Positions 1 to 8,693 are shown, counted from the stretch's first letter. The stretch: DNA of 64,000 bases from Vallitalea longa (GCF_027923465.1 NZ_BRLB01000001.1:1178001-1242000); one strand, 5' to 3'. Numbers and translations: made by a program. Notes: generated by a model from the letters alone, not told the origin.

Positions 1-49
1 TTTTATCAATTAATTTGCTAGATATTTTATTTGAAAATTCATATATCAC
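1..49 (-). CDS. AgrB-like peptide processing protein, N-terminal fragment
   Basis: Only the first 16 codons are in the window; the gene runs off the left edge. A GTG start at 49 lies six bases after a strong AGGGGG site. The visible residues (MIYEFSNKISSKLIDK) resemble the N-termini of AgrB-family proteins, which process and export a cyclic autoinducer peptide at the membrane. The adjacent AgrC-like kinase and AgrA-like regulator, transcribed in the same direction, make this reading likely. A candidate promoter (74-101) lies just upstream. No AgrD peptide gene is visible; it would have to lie beyond the edge. The identification rests on 16 residues plus context. Confidence 0.55.
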   Translation of the reverse strand, partial: MIYEFSNKISSKLIDK

Positions 50-73
50 AAATATCCCCCTCTCACATTTTTA

Positions 74-101
74 ATTTTACACTAATTCAAATACAAATCA
101 A
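74..101 (-). promoter_or_regulatory. candidate sigma-A promoter for the agrB-like gene
   Basis: On the minus strand TTGATT (96-101) is followed after 16 bp by TAAAAT (74-79), about 25 bases upstream of the GTG start at 49. This gives the agrB-like gene its own promoter, separate from the kinase-regulator transcript. I see no clear LytTR operator. Confidence 0.4.
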
Positions 102-221
102 TGCTTAAATGACTTTTGGTAGTTATCTAATGATAATCGGTCACTATTTTATATATTAATAAGAATATTATAATAATATTTCATGTTTTGTAATATTTTA
201 TTACTTAATCAATACTTTAAT

Positions 222-1544
222 CTAGCTTAATTTTCCATTATACAACATTATATTGATACTAAAATAATCTTTGATCCTCATTATCTGTATATCACCATAA
301 TGTTTTTCTACAATATTTCTTACATTTTTCAAACCTATTCCATGTATATTCTTATCTGCTTTTGTTGTATTCAAGTCAATGATTTTATTGTTAATGATAC
401 TATTTACGCAATCAATAACTATATAATTATTGGCATTACTTATATCAATCTTAATATATCTATTCTTTTCTTCCACTTTCAAATTGGCTTCAATAGCATT
501 ATCTATAAGATTCCCTAGAATGATACAAATATCAACCACATCAATTGTAATATCTTTTATACTACTCACATTCATCGTAAAATTAATATTATTTTTTTCA
601 GCTTGTACATATTTTCTATTGAGTAATGCTGATATTGCAGGATAATTGGTTATTATTATTTTATCCACTTCGTCTATCTCCGATAATAATTTATTGAGAT
701 ATTCTTCCAACTTAGCATATTCTTTGTAGACCACTAGCCCTTTTATATTCCCGAGATGGTTAGACATATCATGTCTCAAACTCTTTAATTTCATTGTTGC
801 ATCATTGATTTCATCATAATATTTAGATTGTATTTCATATTGTTGAAGTTTCAATTGTAGTTCAAGATCTTTTTTTGATTGTATTATTAATTTATCATAT
901 ATCAATAATGAAACAATATTTATAATACCTAGCCCTAGAATAACGATTCCAGCAATAATGCCATCCTTACTATTTTTATATATTAGATTTCGATATATAG
1001 GTACTATACAAGCCATTATTCCGATATTTAGAATAAACAACAGTATTATTTCCATCAATAAACTTTTCTTAATGATCCTCAGCCCAAATTTATTTTCATT
1101 ACAGGCAAAAAGGACAACTATAAAAAAAGTTATCAATTTAGATGATACCATTCCTAATACCCTTAATATATTGCTTTTTGCAAAGACTGCTGGAGATTCA
1201 CCAAATATGAAACTTAGAAGTGATAGTATAACCCCTTCTATAGCTACAATCAATATTAACAGTCCTATGTAGCCTAATAATAATTTAGTTATTTTATCGT
1301 CATATAAGATCATAACTACTATAAACATAATTATAATCATAGTAGCAAATGAACCTCTGAATGTAGAGTTTTCAGTACCTTGAGAGAAATAATTAAAGAT
1401 AAAAATAACTATTGCAATACTGATTCCTCCGATATAATAACATATATTATTGTCATACCTTTTCTTATATACAGAGCTACAATACTTGATGATAATCAAA
1501 GCTTCCACTATATCGACAAAAAAATCAATTACATGCCATATCAT
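222..1544 (-). CDS. AgrC-like sensor histidine kinase (GHKL type)
   Basis: This 440-residue membrane kinase probably senses a peptide signal and phosphorylates the LytTR regulator encoded just upstream. About six hydrophobic segments fill residues 1-220. The cytoplasmic part has the AgrC-type phosphoacceptor motif RHDMSNHL (His near 258), an N box NLIDNAIEAN (345-354) and a G box GIGLKN (near 402), as in the HATPase_c_5 family. Its start overlaps the regulator stop by 4 bp, so the two are translationally coupled. The next gene downstream looks like agrB. AgrC-like kinases usually pair with peptide autoinducers; the actual ligand cannot be read from the sequence. Confidence 0.85.
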   Translation of the reverse strand: MIWHVIDFFVDIVEALIIIKYCSSVYKKRYDNNICYYIGGISIAIVIFIFNYFSQGTENSTFRGSFATMIIIMFIVVMILYDDKITKLLLGYIGLLILIVAIEGVILSLLSFIFGESPAVFAKSNILRVLGMVSSKLITFFIVVLFACNENKFGLRIIKKSLLMEIILLFILNIGIMACIVPIYRNLIYKNSKDGIIAGIVILGLGIINIVSLLIYDKLIIQSKKDLELQLKLQQYEIQSKYYDEINDATMKLKSLRHDMSNHLGNIKGLVVYKEYAKLEEYLNKLLSEIDEVDKIIITNYPAISALLNRKYVQAEKNNINFTMNVSSIKDITIDVVDICIILGNLIDNAIEANLKVEEKNRYIKIDISNANNYIVIDCVNSIINNKIIDLNTTKADKNIHGIGLKNVRNIVEKHYGDIQIMRIKDYFSINIMLYNGKLS

Positions 1545-2275
1545 GATTTCACCCTCTTATAACTTAGAAAAACCTCTTTTACTTCTTTTGCATTTCTTCT
1601 GCTTACAGGAAGTTTTTGTCCATTTTTCATGTAGACTTCCTTAGATGTAATTACTTCAATCTTGTCAATATTAGCGATATAACCTTGATGTACTCTTATG
1701 AATTTATTAATATCAAGGAGTGTATTAAGTTCATTAAATGTCCCATAGAATTCTATATTTTGCTTATCACAATTAACCATAACCTTGTTCTTGTATTTCT
1801 CAAAATAATTTATACTGTTATAAGCTATAATTATTTTTTCTTTGTTTTTGTTTATGACTAGAACTTCATTTTGTTTTTTTGGAGCTTTACGATGTTTAAT
1901 GGATTTTATAGCAGCTATTAATGCTTTTTGGAATTGGTCTTTTTTAACGGGTTTAAGTAGATATCTAAAAGTATTTATTTCAAAAACATCAAATACATAC
2001 TCTTTATATCCTGTTACGAATATTATTATTACGTTTTCATTCTTCTCTCTAATTTTTTTGGCACATTCTATACCATCAATACCGTCCATTTCCATATCAA
2101 GAAATATAATATGTAGTTTATCATCTGTTTTACAATATTTGACTAAATCCTCACCTGAGAAAAATTTGAGTATATTAACTGTTTTATTTATTTGTTGTAC
2201 TGTCTCTAAAATTAATTTTTCTACTATATCTACTTGTAATACCTCGTCGTCACATATAGCTATATTAAATTTCAT
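1541..2275 (-). CDS. AgrA-like LytTR response regulator
   Basis: This 244-residue cytoplasmic regulator has a receiver domain (about 1-120; acidic pair near residues 9-10, phosphoacceptor Asp60 in IIFLDMEMDG, Lys in LKPVKK near 109) and a C-terminal LytTR DNA-binding domain (about 140-235). LytTR regulators control peptide quorum-sensing, bacteriocin and surface genes. It is the first gene of the agr-like operon; GGAGG precedes the ATG by eight bases. Its mRNA probably has a leader of about 180 nt from the promoter at 2464-2493. Confidence 0.88.
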   Translation of the reverse strand: MKFNIAICDDEVLQVDIVEKLILETVQQINKTVNILKFFSGEDLVKYCKTDDKLHIIFLDMEMDGIDGIECAKKIREKNENVIIIFVTGYKEYVFDVFEINTFRYLLKPVKKDQFQKALIAAIKSIKHRKAPKKQNEVLVINKNKEKIIIAYNSINYFEKYKNKVMVNCDKQNIEFYGTFNELNTLLDINKFIRVHQGYIANIDKIEVITSKEVYMKNGQKLPVSRRNAKEVKEVFLSYKRVKS

Positions 2276-2365
2276 CCCTCAATCCTCCAAATATTAGTTA
2301 ACTTTAGTTATCTGTATATATAAAATTTACGATTTATAAAACCCAAATATATCAATACGTTTAAA

Positions 2366-2404
2366 CTAATAAAGCTAAAACATTAAAATAATTAGCTTTA
2401 TTAG
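2366..2404 (-). promoter_or_regulatory. leader hairpin (12-bp perfect inverted repeat) upstream of the agrA-like gene
   Basis: CTAATAAAGCTA (2366-2377) is perfectly complementary to 2393-2404, with a 15-nt loop. It lies inside the predicted 5' leader of the regulator-kinase mRNA. No U-tract follows on the minus strand, so it does not look like a simple terminator. It may affect mRNA stability or bind a protein; that is inference. Confidence 0.45.
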
Positions 2405-2463
2405 CATCAAATATTTAGTATAGCTTATATATTTTAAATTTACAGATAATATTATATAGATAA

Positions 2464-2493
2464 ATTATACCCAATCTTACAAAATCTTGTCAA
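2464..2493 (-). promoter_or_regulatory. consensus sigma-A promoter of the agrA-agrC operon
   Basis: On the minus strand a perfect TTGACA (2488-2493) and a perfect TATAAT (2464-2469) are separated by 18 bp. The predicted start is near 2457, which gives the agrA-like gene a leader of roughly 180 nt. Confidence 0.7.
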
Positions 2494-2680
2494 TACATAC
2501 ATAACATTTTACAAATTTCTTAATTATGAGTTTTTATTACATAACTAAAGTAACTTCGTCAGGTTTTTACATTAATTTAAATTAGTGTTGAAGGGGATTT
2601 ACAAATATTATTTTATGAGGATAGCAAAAAAATGGATAGAAAAGATTGTTTTTTTTATAATAACTCACATGAGTGTGCGT

Positions 2681-2751
2681 AGTGATAAATAGTTAGTTTT
2701 ACTTCGCCTTACTCCGACGACCGGTCTTCGTAAAACTAACTATTTATCACT
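2681..2751. repeat. 22-bp perfect inverted repeat with a GC-rich loop
   Basis: Arms at 2681-2702 and 2730-2751 are perfectly complementary and enclose a 28-nt loop much richer in G+C than its surroundings. Shorter flanking arms (GATAGCAA near 2620 and its complement near 2751-2758) may extend it. It lies between the galU terminator and the agr promoter, and neither strand has a U-tract at the end. The 593-bp stretch 2276-2868 that holds it has no gene I can support; it also contains the promoter and hairpin listed separately. It may be a small dispersed palindromic element. Confidence 0.6.
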
Positions 2752-2831
2752 TGCTATCTATTGTGTCATTGTAAGAGAACAAAAGGAATTAAAACAGAAA
2801 TGTTTATTGATACAACTCTACAACCTAAAAT

Positions 2832-2861
2832 AAAAAACTAGCCAGATTTATCTAGCTAGTC
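2832..2861 (-). terminator. intrinsic terminator after galU
   Basis: Read on the minus strand, ACTAGC and GCTAGT form the base of a hairpin that continues through a U-G pair and AGAT/ATCT. It is followed at once by a T-rich run (TTTTTTATTTT). It lies directly after the galU stop codon. Confidence 0.8.
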
Positions 2862-2868
2862 TCCATTA

Positions 2869-3759
2869 TTAATCAACTTTTATGATATCTTCAACATTAT
2901 TAACTGTTTCTTTTAGATATGCCAAAAAGTCATCTCTTAATTCATCTCTTCGTAAAGCTGATTCTACTGTAGCTTGTAAGAATCCCATTATATTACCTAC
3001 ATCATATCTTTTTCCAATAAAATTATATGCATAGATAGCTTCATCTTTTGCTAACCTCTTGAGAGAATCTGTTAATTGAATTTCTCCTCCAGCTCCTGCT
3101 TCTTGCGTTTCTAGATATTTGAATATACTTGGAGTTATTATGTATCTACCAAGAATAGCTATATTTGATGGTGCTTTTTCGGTTTTTGGCTTTTCTACGA
3201 GATCCTTTATTTTGTAGATTCTATCTTCGATGTGTTTTGCATCGATGATACCATATTTGGATACATCATCTTCAGGAACTTTTTGTACTCCTAAGATAGA
3301 TGTCCTATATTCATTGTAAACATCCATCATCTGCTGTAGACATGGTTTCTTGGATACTATTACATCATCACCTAATAAAACAGCAAATGGTTCATTTCCA
3401 ATAAAATGTTTGGCAGTTAATATTGCATGACCAAGACCTCTTGGTTCTTTTTGTCTAATATAATGAATATTAGCTATCTCAGAAACACTTCTTGCTATTT
3501 GTAAAAGCTCATCTTTCCCCTTCTTTTCCAGTTCCAATTCAAGTTCTATTGATTTGTCGAAATGATCTTCTATGGATCTTTTATTTCGTCCAGTTACAAT
3601 AATAATATCTTCTACACCTGATTGGACCGCTTCTTCAACAATATATTGAATAGTTGGTTTGTCTACAATAGGTAACATTTCTTTTGGCTGAGCCTTTGTA
3701 GCTGGTAGAAATCTAGTCCCAAGCCCAGCTGCTGGAATAATCGCCTTTCTTATTTTCAT
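2869..3759 (-). CDS. galU: UTP--glucose-1-phosphate uridylyltransferase
   Basis: It makes UDP-glucose from UTP and glucose-1-phosphate for cell-envelope glycans. The 296-residue length is typical of bacterial GalU. The N-terminus carries the nucleotide-binding signature [20 protein letters not shown] (about 8-27), then LLGDDV near 127-132 and the [10 protein letters not shown] segment near 223-232. It is the last gene of a ddl-DUF1934-galU operon, 15 bp after the DUF1934 gene, with an AAGGAGG site. The phosphoglucomutase at 15851-17551 would supply its substrate. Confidence 0.95.
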   Translation of the reverse strand: MKIRKAIIPAAGLGTRFLPATKAQPKEMLPIVDKPTIQYIVEEAVQSGVEDIIIVTGRNKRSIEDHFDKSIELELELEKKGKDELLQIARSVSEIANIHYIRQKEPRGLGHAILTAKHFIGNEPFAVLLGDDVIVSKKPCLQQMMDVYNEYRTSILGVQKVPEDDVSKYGIIDAKHIEDRIYKIKDLVEKPKTEKAPSNIAILGRYIITPSIFKYLETQEAGAGGEIQLTDSLKRLAKDEAIYAYNFIGKRYDVGNIMGFLQATVESALRRDELRDDFLAYLKETVNNVEDIIKVD

Positions 3760-3774
3760 TAATGCTGTTCCTCC

Positions 3775-4257
3775 TTAACTAAGTTCTTCATTCTGTACTT
3801 CTACACTTTTATCATCCATCAATATCACTCTATCTGATTTAGCACTATTAATAGATATAGTAAAAGTATTTACACCCATAGACATATGATTGATACTTAA
3901 ATCGTATGCTACATTGATTTCCATATAATCATTACCAGTCTCCACATTAATTTTCTTCGTATAAGTATTTATTTCGAATACACCATAAGGTGTTTCATAA
4001 TGTGTAATATGTGTCTTATCTTTTTCAAATACCATATGAGAATTGACTGCTCCAAATCTTAATATGGATATTTGATTTTCTTCTAGCTTTACTGTAGTTT
4101 TTGTTTCTTTGTCACCATCAATTGTAGAATCTACATATGTTATATAGACCTTATTGTTTTTATCTACATATTTACCTGTAGTTACTAATTCTATTTCATC
4201 TGTTTCAAACATATCCGTTTGAACACCTTTTACTTTAACAATTACATCTTTTGTCAC
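3775..4257 (-). CDS. DUF1934 (YwiB-like) beta-barrel protein
   Basis: This 160-residue soluble protein has no signal peptide or membrane segment. Its alternating beta-strand pattern, with conserved-looking segments around VKGVQTD, HYETPYG and MEINVAYDLS, fits the DUF1934/YwiB family of small calycin-like proteins of unknown function. A GTG start at 4257 follows GAGGTGA by six bases. It sits between ddl (23-bp gap) and galU in one operon, which hints at a housekeeping or envelope role, but no function is established. Confidence 0.75.
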   Translation of the reverse strand: MTKDVIVKVKGVQTDMFETDEIELVTTGKYVDKNNKVYITYVDSTIDGDKETKTTVKLEENQISILRFGAVNSHMVFEKDKTHITHYETPYGVFEINTYTKKINVETGNDYMEINVAYDLSINHMSMGVNTFTISINSAKSDRVILMDDKSVEVQNEELS

Positions 4258-4280
4258 CTTGATTCACCTCAATGAGAATT

Positions 4281-5336
4281 TTATTTGTTATACGCAAATT
4301 CTATAAGTCTATTAACCAATTCTTTGTTTGACATTCCTTTATCTTCCCAGAGCATTGGATACATACTAATGCTTGTAAAACCTGGTAAAGTATTGATTTC
4401 ATTAAATACTACTTCTCCCGATTTCTCTTCAATAAAGAAATCTGCTCTTGCCAAACCTCTCCCATCCACTGCACTGAATATATCTGATGCATATTCTCTG
4501 ATTTTTTTAACTATAGGCCTTGGTAAATCTGGATTTATAATAGTTTTAGAACCTTTATCATTATATTTTGAATCATAATCATAGAATTCAGCTGCTGATA
4601 TTATTTCACCAACATTAGATGTTCTTGGATGATGATTACCAAGTATCGCACATTCTATTTCTCTACCTATAATAGTTTCTTCTATTAATAATTTTGAATC
4701 ATGCTTAATTGCAAGTTCAAGACCATCAAACAATTCTCCTCTATTATGAGCCTTGGTAATACCTTTAGATGAACCTGCATTAGAAGGTTTTACAAAAACA
4801 GGATAATCCAATTGACTTTCTATCTTAGCCACAACTTCTTTAATTTCATCCATTTCTTTTTTATATACCGAAACATATTTTGCTTGTCTGATGCCCAGTC
4901 TATCAACAATTACTTTTGTGAAAAGCTTATCCATTGATACGCTAGAAGCAAGGATACCACAACCTACATACGGAATACCTGCTAATTCAAGGAGACCTTG
5001 AACACTCCCGTCTTCACCATATAATCCATGAAGTGCGGGGAAAACAATATGTACATCTAATTTTTCTATACCTTTATCTTTAAAAATTATCAATGCCTTG
5101 TCCGTGGCATCCGGGCTAATAATTGCTTTAACCGAATCCTTTACCCATTTATCTTTTGATAAGTCTTCTGTTTTACCATTGTATAATCTCCAATTACCTT
5201 CTTTGGTTATCCCTACAGGATATATATTATATTTATCTTCATCAATATTCTTCATTATGGTAGCTGCAGATATACACGATATTTCATGTTCTGACGATTG
5301 TCCACCGAATAAAACGACTATATTTTTCTTATTCAT
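4281..5336 (-). CDS. ddl: D-alanine--D-alanine ligase
   Basis: It joins two D-alanines with ATP to make the dipeptide for peptidoglycan precursors. The protein begins with the family hallmark VVLFGGQSSEHEIS, contains the ATP-grasp region (VFVKPSNAGSSKGI and LLIEETIIGREIECAILG) and ends with the catalytic/metal segment VVFNEINTLPGFTSISMYP. I chose the ATG at 5336 because GGGAGG lies eight bases upstream; an upstream in-frame codon at 5360 has no ribosome site. At 351 residues the length is normal. It is the first gene of the operon with DUF1934 and galU. Confidence 0.95.
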   Translation of the reverse strand: MNKKNIVVLFGGQSSEHEISCISAATIMKNIDEDKYNIYPVGITKEGNWRLYNGKTEDLSKDKWVKDSVKAIISPDATDKALIIFKDKGIEKLDVHIVFPALHGLYGEDGSVQGLLELAGIPYVGCGILASSVSMDKLFTKVIVDRLGIRQAKYVSVYKKEMDEIKEVVAKIESQLDYPVFVKPSNAGSSKGITKAHNRGELFDGLELAIKHDSKLLIEETIIGREIECAILGNHHPRTSNVGEIISAAEFYDYDSKYNDKGSKTIINPDLPRPIVKKIREYASDIFSAVDGRGLARADFFIEEKSGEVVFNEINTLPGFTSISMYPMLWEDKGMSNKELVNRLIEFAYNK

Positions 5337-5363
5337 TTTATAATCCTCCCAATTTTTCAATTT

Positions 5364-5413
5364 TCTTGAAATAAGTTATTCAAGATTTCAAGATTTATCC
5401 TTAATGGATAAAT
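5364..5413 (-). other. two short hairpins in the ddl leader
   Basis: TCTTGAA at 5364-5370 pairs with 5379-5385, and ATTTATCC at 5393-5400 pairs with 5406-5413 (5-nt loop). Both lie just upstream of the ddl ribosome site. No U-tract follows, so they look like leader structures rather than terminators. The remaining bases up to the spoIIR terminator show nothing further. Confidence 0.35.
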
Positions 5414-5539
5414 GTACAAACTCATGTATTATTAAATATATTAATTATTCTCTTATAATATGATAAAAGTACTTATCTGTTATATTTTATATCTTATTGT
5501 ATTTTTATTCAATAGGTATTTTAAGATTACTTGCAAATA

Positions 5540-5576
5540 ACAAAATAATGCCAACCGCTTATTCACGATTGGCACA
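5540..5576 (-). terminator. intrinsic terminator after spoIIR
   Basis: On the minus strand TGCCAATCG pairs with CGGTTGGCA (9 bp including one G-U pair, short loop) and is followed by TTATTTTGTTATTT. It directly follows the spoIIR stop codon at 5580. Confidence 0.8.
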
Positions 5577-5579
5577 TAT

Positions 5580-6308
5580 CTACTTATCAACAAATACTTT
5601 ATTACTATTGTTATTTTGCTTTTTATCTTTCTTATTAAAATTAAACCATTCTAGAAATTTGAATTTAATCTTTATAGGCATGCTTTCTTGTGAGTCAGTC
5701 ATTACTATTGAATCATATTCTTCATCTGTTAAAATATTTTTTAATGTTTCTTTTGTTTCTTCAGGAACTACTCCATGAGTAACATCTACAAAACACAATG
5801 GAGGAAACATCACACACCACCAATTCTTTCCTTTTGCTTCTCCGATTTCTACGATCAATGCTTCGTACTCTCCTGGTGGTAATATTATATCTCCATAAGT
5901 TTTTAACGGAAATTGTTCCATCTTAAGTTTAACATCTATTTTATAATCATAATTATATTTCTCAATAACCTTCTCTGATATTGTTTTGATGTCATCCATG
6001 TTTTCATATATCAGTTTTCTGGTTTCTTCAATATCTTTAGAGTCTTTTAAAATTGTATTCATACTTTCAAGAATCTCATCTCTAACTTTCAGTTTCAATT
6101 GTTGATCCTGTTCGCTATCACTATTAGCAATGACATGAAAACGTATCAAACTATCTGAAATCCCCTCTATTACAGCAGCATTTGTAGCATTTTTACTATA
6201 ATCATATCCTATAGCTACTACCATTAATATCACTAATAGAATAGATAAAATATAAGTTTTTAATATTTGCCTTTTCTGTAATATTTTCATCAATTTCACC
6301 TTCATCAT
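5580..6308 (-). CDS. spoIIR: stage II sporulation protein R
   Basis: SpoIIR is the forespore-made signalling protein that triggers SpoIIGA to process pro-sigma-E in the mother cell. The 242-residue protein has one N-terminal membrane segment (about 18-35) and the family core RFHVIANSDSEQDQQLKLKVRD near 57-77, then the Trp/Cys-rich GKNWWCVMFPPLCF block near 155-168. The C-terminus is Asn/Lys rich. An AGGTGG site precedes the ATG at 6308; an internal ATG six codons later also has a possible site. A candidate sigma-F promoter lies at 6349-6376, which fits the sigma-F control known in Bacillus. Confidence 0.93.
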   Translation of the reverse strand: MMKVKLMKILQKRQILKTYILSILLVILMVVAIGYDYSKNATNAAVIEGISDSLIRFHVIANSDSEQDQQLKLKVRDEILESMNTILKDSKDIEETRKLIYENMDDIKTISEKVIEKYNYDYKIDVKLKMEQFPLKTYGDIILPPGEYEALIVEIGEAKGKNWWCVMFPPLCFVDVTHGVVPEETKETLKNILTDEEYDSIVMTDSQESMPIKIKFKFLEWFNFNKKDKKQNNNSNKVFVDK

Positions 6309-6348
6309 TATTTCCCCACCTTTTCATAATTTACAACTTTATATTACT

Positions 6349-6376
6349 AGTATTACCAGCATAAATTTTTCTATAC
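6349..6376 (-). promoter_or_regulatory. candidate sigma-F promoter of spoIIR
   Basis: On the minus strand GTATA (6372-6376) is followed after 14 bp by GGTAATACT (6349-6357). The latter matches the sigma-F -10 pattern GGnnAnAnT and lies about 40 bases before the ATG. The spacing is one or two bases shorter than usual. spoIIR is a sigma-F gene in Bacillus subtilis. Confidence 0.55.
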
Positions 6377-6430
6377 ATTTTCATCCTGGCCTAAGACAAT
6401 TATAAAAATTCAGAAAAATTAATAAAAATT

Positions 6431-7546
6431 CTATTTTGAAAGTCCTACTCTTCTTATACTCACTTTACTCTCCACTTCAATAGATGCCGCTCTAAAATAA
6501 TCTTCCCAATTGGAATGAGTTAATTCCCAGACTTTTCTATTGCTGGTCTTAACTTTATTGTATGCATTTATAATATCAACGCCAAATTCATCTTGAATGA
6601 TATCTATAAGTTCATCAATATCCTCTTCCATACTTAGAGCGATTTCTTTTTCTATATTTTTTATATAATCAGTATTGAATAATCTATCTTTATCTTCAAA
6701 AATATATTCAGCTATATCTCCTTCACAGATGATTTCTATTTTTATCTTTAACAATCCATCCTGCATATCAAATTTCATCTTAGATGTAAGATCGCTTATT
6801 TCATATGGAACCAATACACCTTGCATGTCTACCAGTGCAATAGTCTCTTTTCCCTTACCTAGAACCCAACTGTATGGTGTCATGTACTGGTCTTCTAGCC
6901 AGCCTTTCAACTGATACTCTCTAAGAACTGCTAGTCCATCAACAACGACTTCATTATCTTCAAAAATTATATTAGGCATAACACCGTTGCCTTCTGTGCT
7001 GTACATTCTGGAAATGAAGTCACCAAGTTCTATTGTCTTGGCACTAACGGTTTCTAAACTGTTATTAATAAAAACTTGTGATAGATATATGCCTGTTGTT
7101 TCTTCTCCATTAGGAACCGCTTGAAGTAATTTCTTGCCTGTTTCTTTCGTAGCTAGTAATAGCAAAGACTTAGAATACTCTGGATTTCTATCAAAATGGT
7201 CTAATACTTTTTTCAGGTTATCAGTATTCTGTAAGAAATCTGCTCCGAAGATTATTACTTTCGTATGGTCAAAATTAATTCTAAGATTTGATTTCTTACC
7301 GAAATCTCTATTGGCTTGAGCTAATGTCTCAGCTTTAGTGACTTTAATGAATTTGGTAGCTTCTCCTCCACTTTGCGCTGTAATAACAGGTAAATTAGGT
7401 ATTGTATATGTTACTTCTAATAAGTCTCCTATATCATCTAGTGCAAGGCTTATAACATATGCTCTATCATTGAGTTCAACCTTATCCCAGCATCCAGTGA
7501 GGAACATGGAACATATAATAAATATTACTATTACTTTAATTTTCAT
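6431..7546 (-). CDS. Ger(x)C-family germinant receptor lipoprotein (first cluster)
   Basis: This is the C subunit of a GerA-type germinant receptor, anchored by lipid to the outer face of the inner spore membrane. A signal peptide ends in the lipobox LTGC (Cys19), followed by WDKVELNDRAYV, the family's N-terminal signature. At 371 residues it has the usual length. The C-terminal half (about 210-365) fits the GerAC C-terminal domain. It is the last gene of a cluster in the order small membrane protein, A, B, C, 19 bp after the B gene. Expression is expected in the forespore under sigma-G, but I found no convincing promoter. Confidence 0.93.
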   Translation of the reverse strand: MKIKVIVIFIICSMFLTGCWDKVELNDRAYVISLALDDIGDLLEVTYTIPNLPVITAQSGGEATKFIKVTKAETLAQANRDFGKKSNLRINFDHTKVIIFGADFLQNTDNLKKVLDHFDRNPEYSKSLLLLATKETGKKLLQAVPNGEETTGIYLSQVFINNSLETVSAKTIELGDFISRMYSTEGNGVMPNIIFEDNEVVVDGLAVLREYQLKGWLEDQYMTPYSWVLGKGKETIALVDMQGVLVPYEISDLTSKMKFDMQDGLLKIKIEIICEGDIAEYIFEDKDRLFNTDYIKNIEKEIALSMEEDIDELIDIIQDEFGVDIINAYNKVKTSNRKVWELTHSNWEDYFRAASIEVESKVSIRRVGLSK

Positions 7547-7565
7547 TCAGTCATCAGCCCTTTCA

Positions 7566-8693
7566 CTATTTATTACTTTTCACAGTAGTACTTTTATTAT
7601 TTTTAATTCCAAGTCCCCTTATTTTGGCTACGATTAATAGAATCAAGGGTATAGGCAATAGAAATAATATACTGACATAACGTGTCATTATACTTAACCA
7701 GTCATAGGTCTCAACTATATTATCGGGCATCAATGATATAAGATAGACGATAGGTATCAATGGTAGAATCAAAAAATTCTGCTCTTTTAGTTTAGTCACT
7801 TTTTTAAGAAGTAAAGTCGAAAAGAATAGATAAGCGTTAATTAGTAAAAAAACCGTCATGATCCAAAAACTAACCATAAGGGCATCCTGTCTTTGAATTA
7901 GAGCACCTGGTAAATGTATAGTCTGCATTATAGACATAACAGGCCATATTTGTCTGGAAGTCTCAACAGGTCCAAATGAACCAATAGTCAAAACGCATAT
8001 AAGTGCATTTAGTATACCAACAAAAATAACGCTTTTTAGAGCTATCTTCGGTAATTTATTAGGTTTTAATACAAAAGGTGTGGATAATAGTAAAAGTTCT
8101 AAACCAGAATAAGCAAATGACATTATTATACTACCATACATAAATTTTTTACCTGAAATTGAAAAAATAGGTGAAATATTGTATAACTCTATATCAGGAA
8201 TCGCAAAGAAAAATATTAGTATCAATGGAATCAATATGACAAATATCAAAAGTTCTGCCATTCTAGCTCTTGCCTCATAACCTTTTCTGGTTAGATAAAC
8301 TACAACTAGAAGCATGGCAATGACAATAATCTCTATAGGAGTATTTCTAAGTAATGCCTGTTTAACTAATTCACCAAAAACTCTTATCTCCAAGCCTGCC
8401 AGAATAATAAATTTCAACATAAAAACTATACCTATTATAATGGCAATCGGTTTATTGAATATCAGTTCAGTGTATTCTACTATATTTTGATTAGGAAACC
8501 TTTTTACTAGCGAAGTTATAACAAAAACATATATTAATGAAATTATAGCTCCTCCTAAAACAATAAAATGTCCATCACCTCCTGCTATTTCTGATGCAAT
8601 TCTAGGAAGAATCAAACTCGTATTACTGAACATGTTGAGAATTATTAGTATCTCAACCTGTCTCATTGAAATTTTATTGTTTTGTGAAAACAT
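7566..8693 (-). CDS. GerAB-family germination permease (first cluster)
   Basis: This is the integral-membrane B subunit of the receptor, related to amino-acid permeases of the APC superfamily, with about ten or eleven hydrophobic helices. The start ISMRQVEILIILNMF is typical of GerAB/GerKB proteins. I placed the start at the ATG at 8693, six bases after AAGGAG; the in-frame ATG at 8711 has no ribosome site. It then overlaps the 3' end of the A gene by 20 bp, suggesting translational coupling. The B subunit is where germinants are thought to bind in Bacillus; the germinant here is unknown. Confidence 0.92.
   Translation of the reverse strand: MFSQNNKISMRQVEILIILNMFSNTSLILPRIASEIAGGDGHFIVLGGAIISLIYVFVITSLVKRFPNQNIVEYTELIFNKPIAIIIGIVFMLKFIILAGLEIRVFGELVKQALLRNTPIEIIVIAMLLVVVYLTRKGYEARARMAELLIFVILIPLILIFFFAIPDIELYNISPIFSISGKKFMYGSIIMSFAYSGLELLLLSTPFVLKPNKLPKIALKSVIFVGILNALICVLTIGSFGPVETSRQIWPVMSIMQTIHLPGALIQRQDALMVSFWIMTVFLLINAYLFFSTLLLKKVTKLKEQNFLILPLIPIVYLISLMPDNIVETYDWLSIMTRYVSILFLLPIPLILLIVAKIRGLGIKNNKSTTVKSNK

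Noticed and set aside
1842-2297. A 151-residue plus-strand frame opposite the agrA-like gene
   Set aside because: It is a shadow of the LytTR regulator with hydrophobic, Cys/Ser-rich low-information sequence and no ribosome site.
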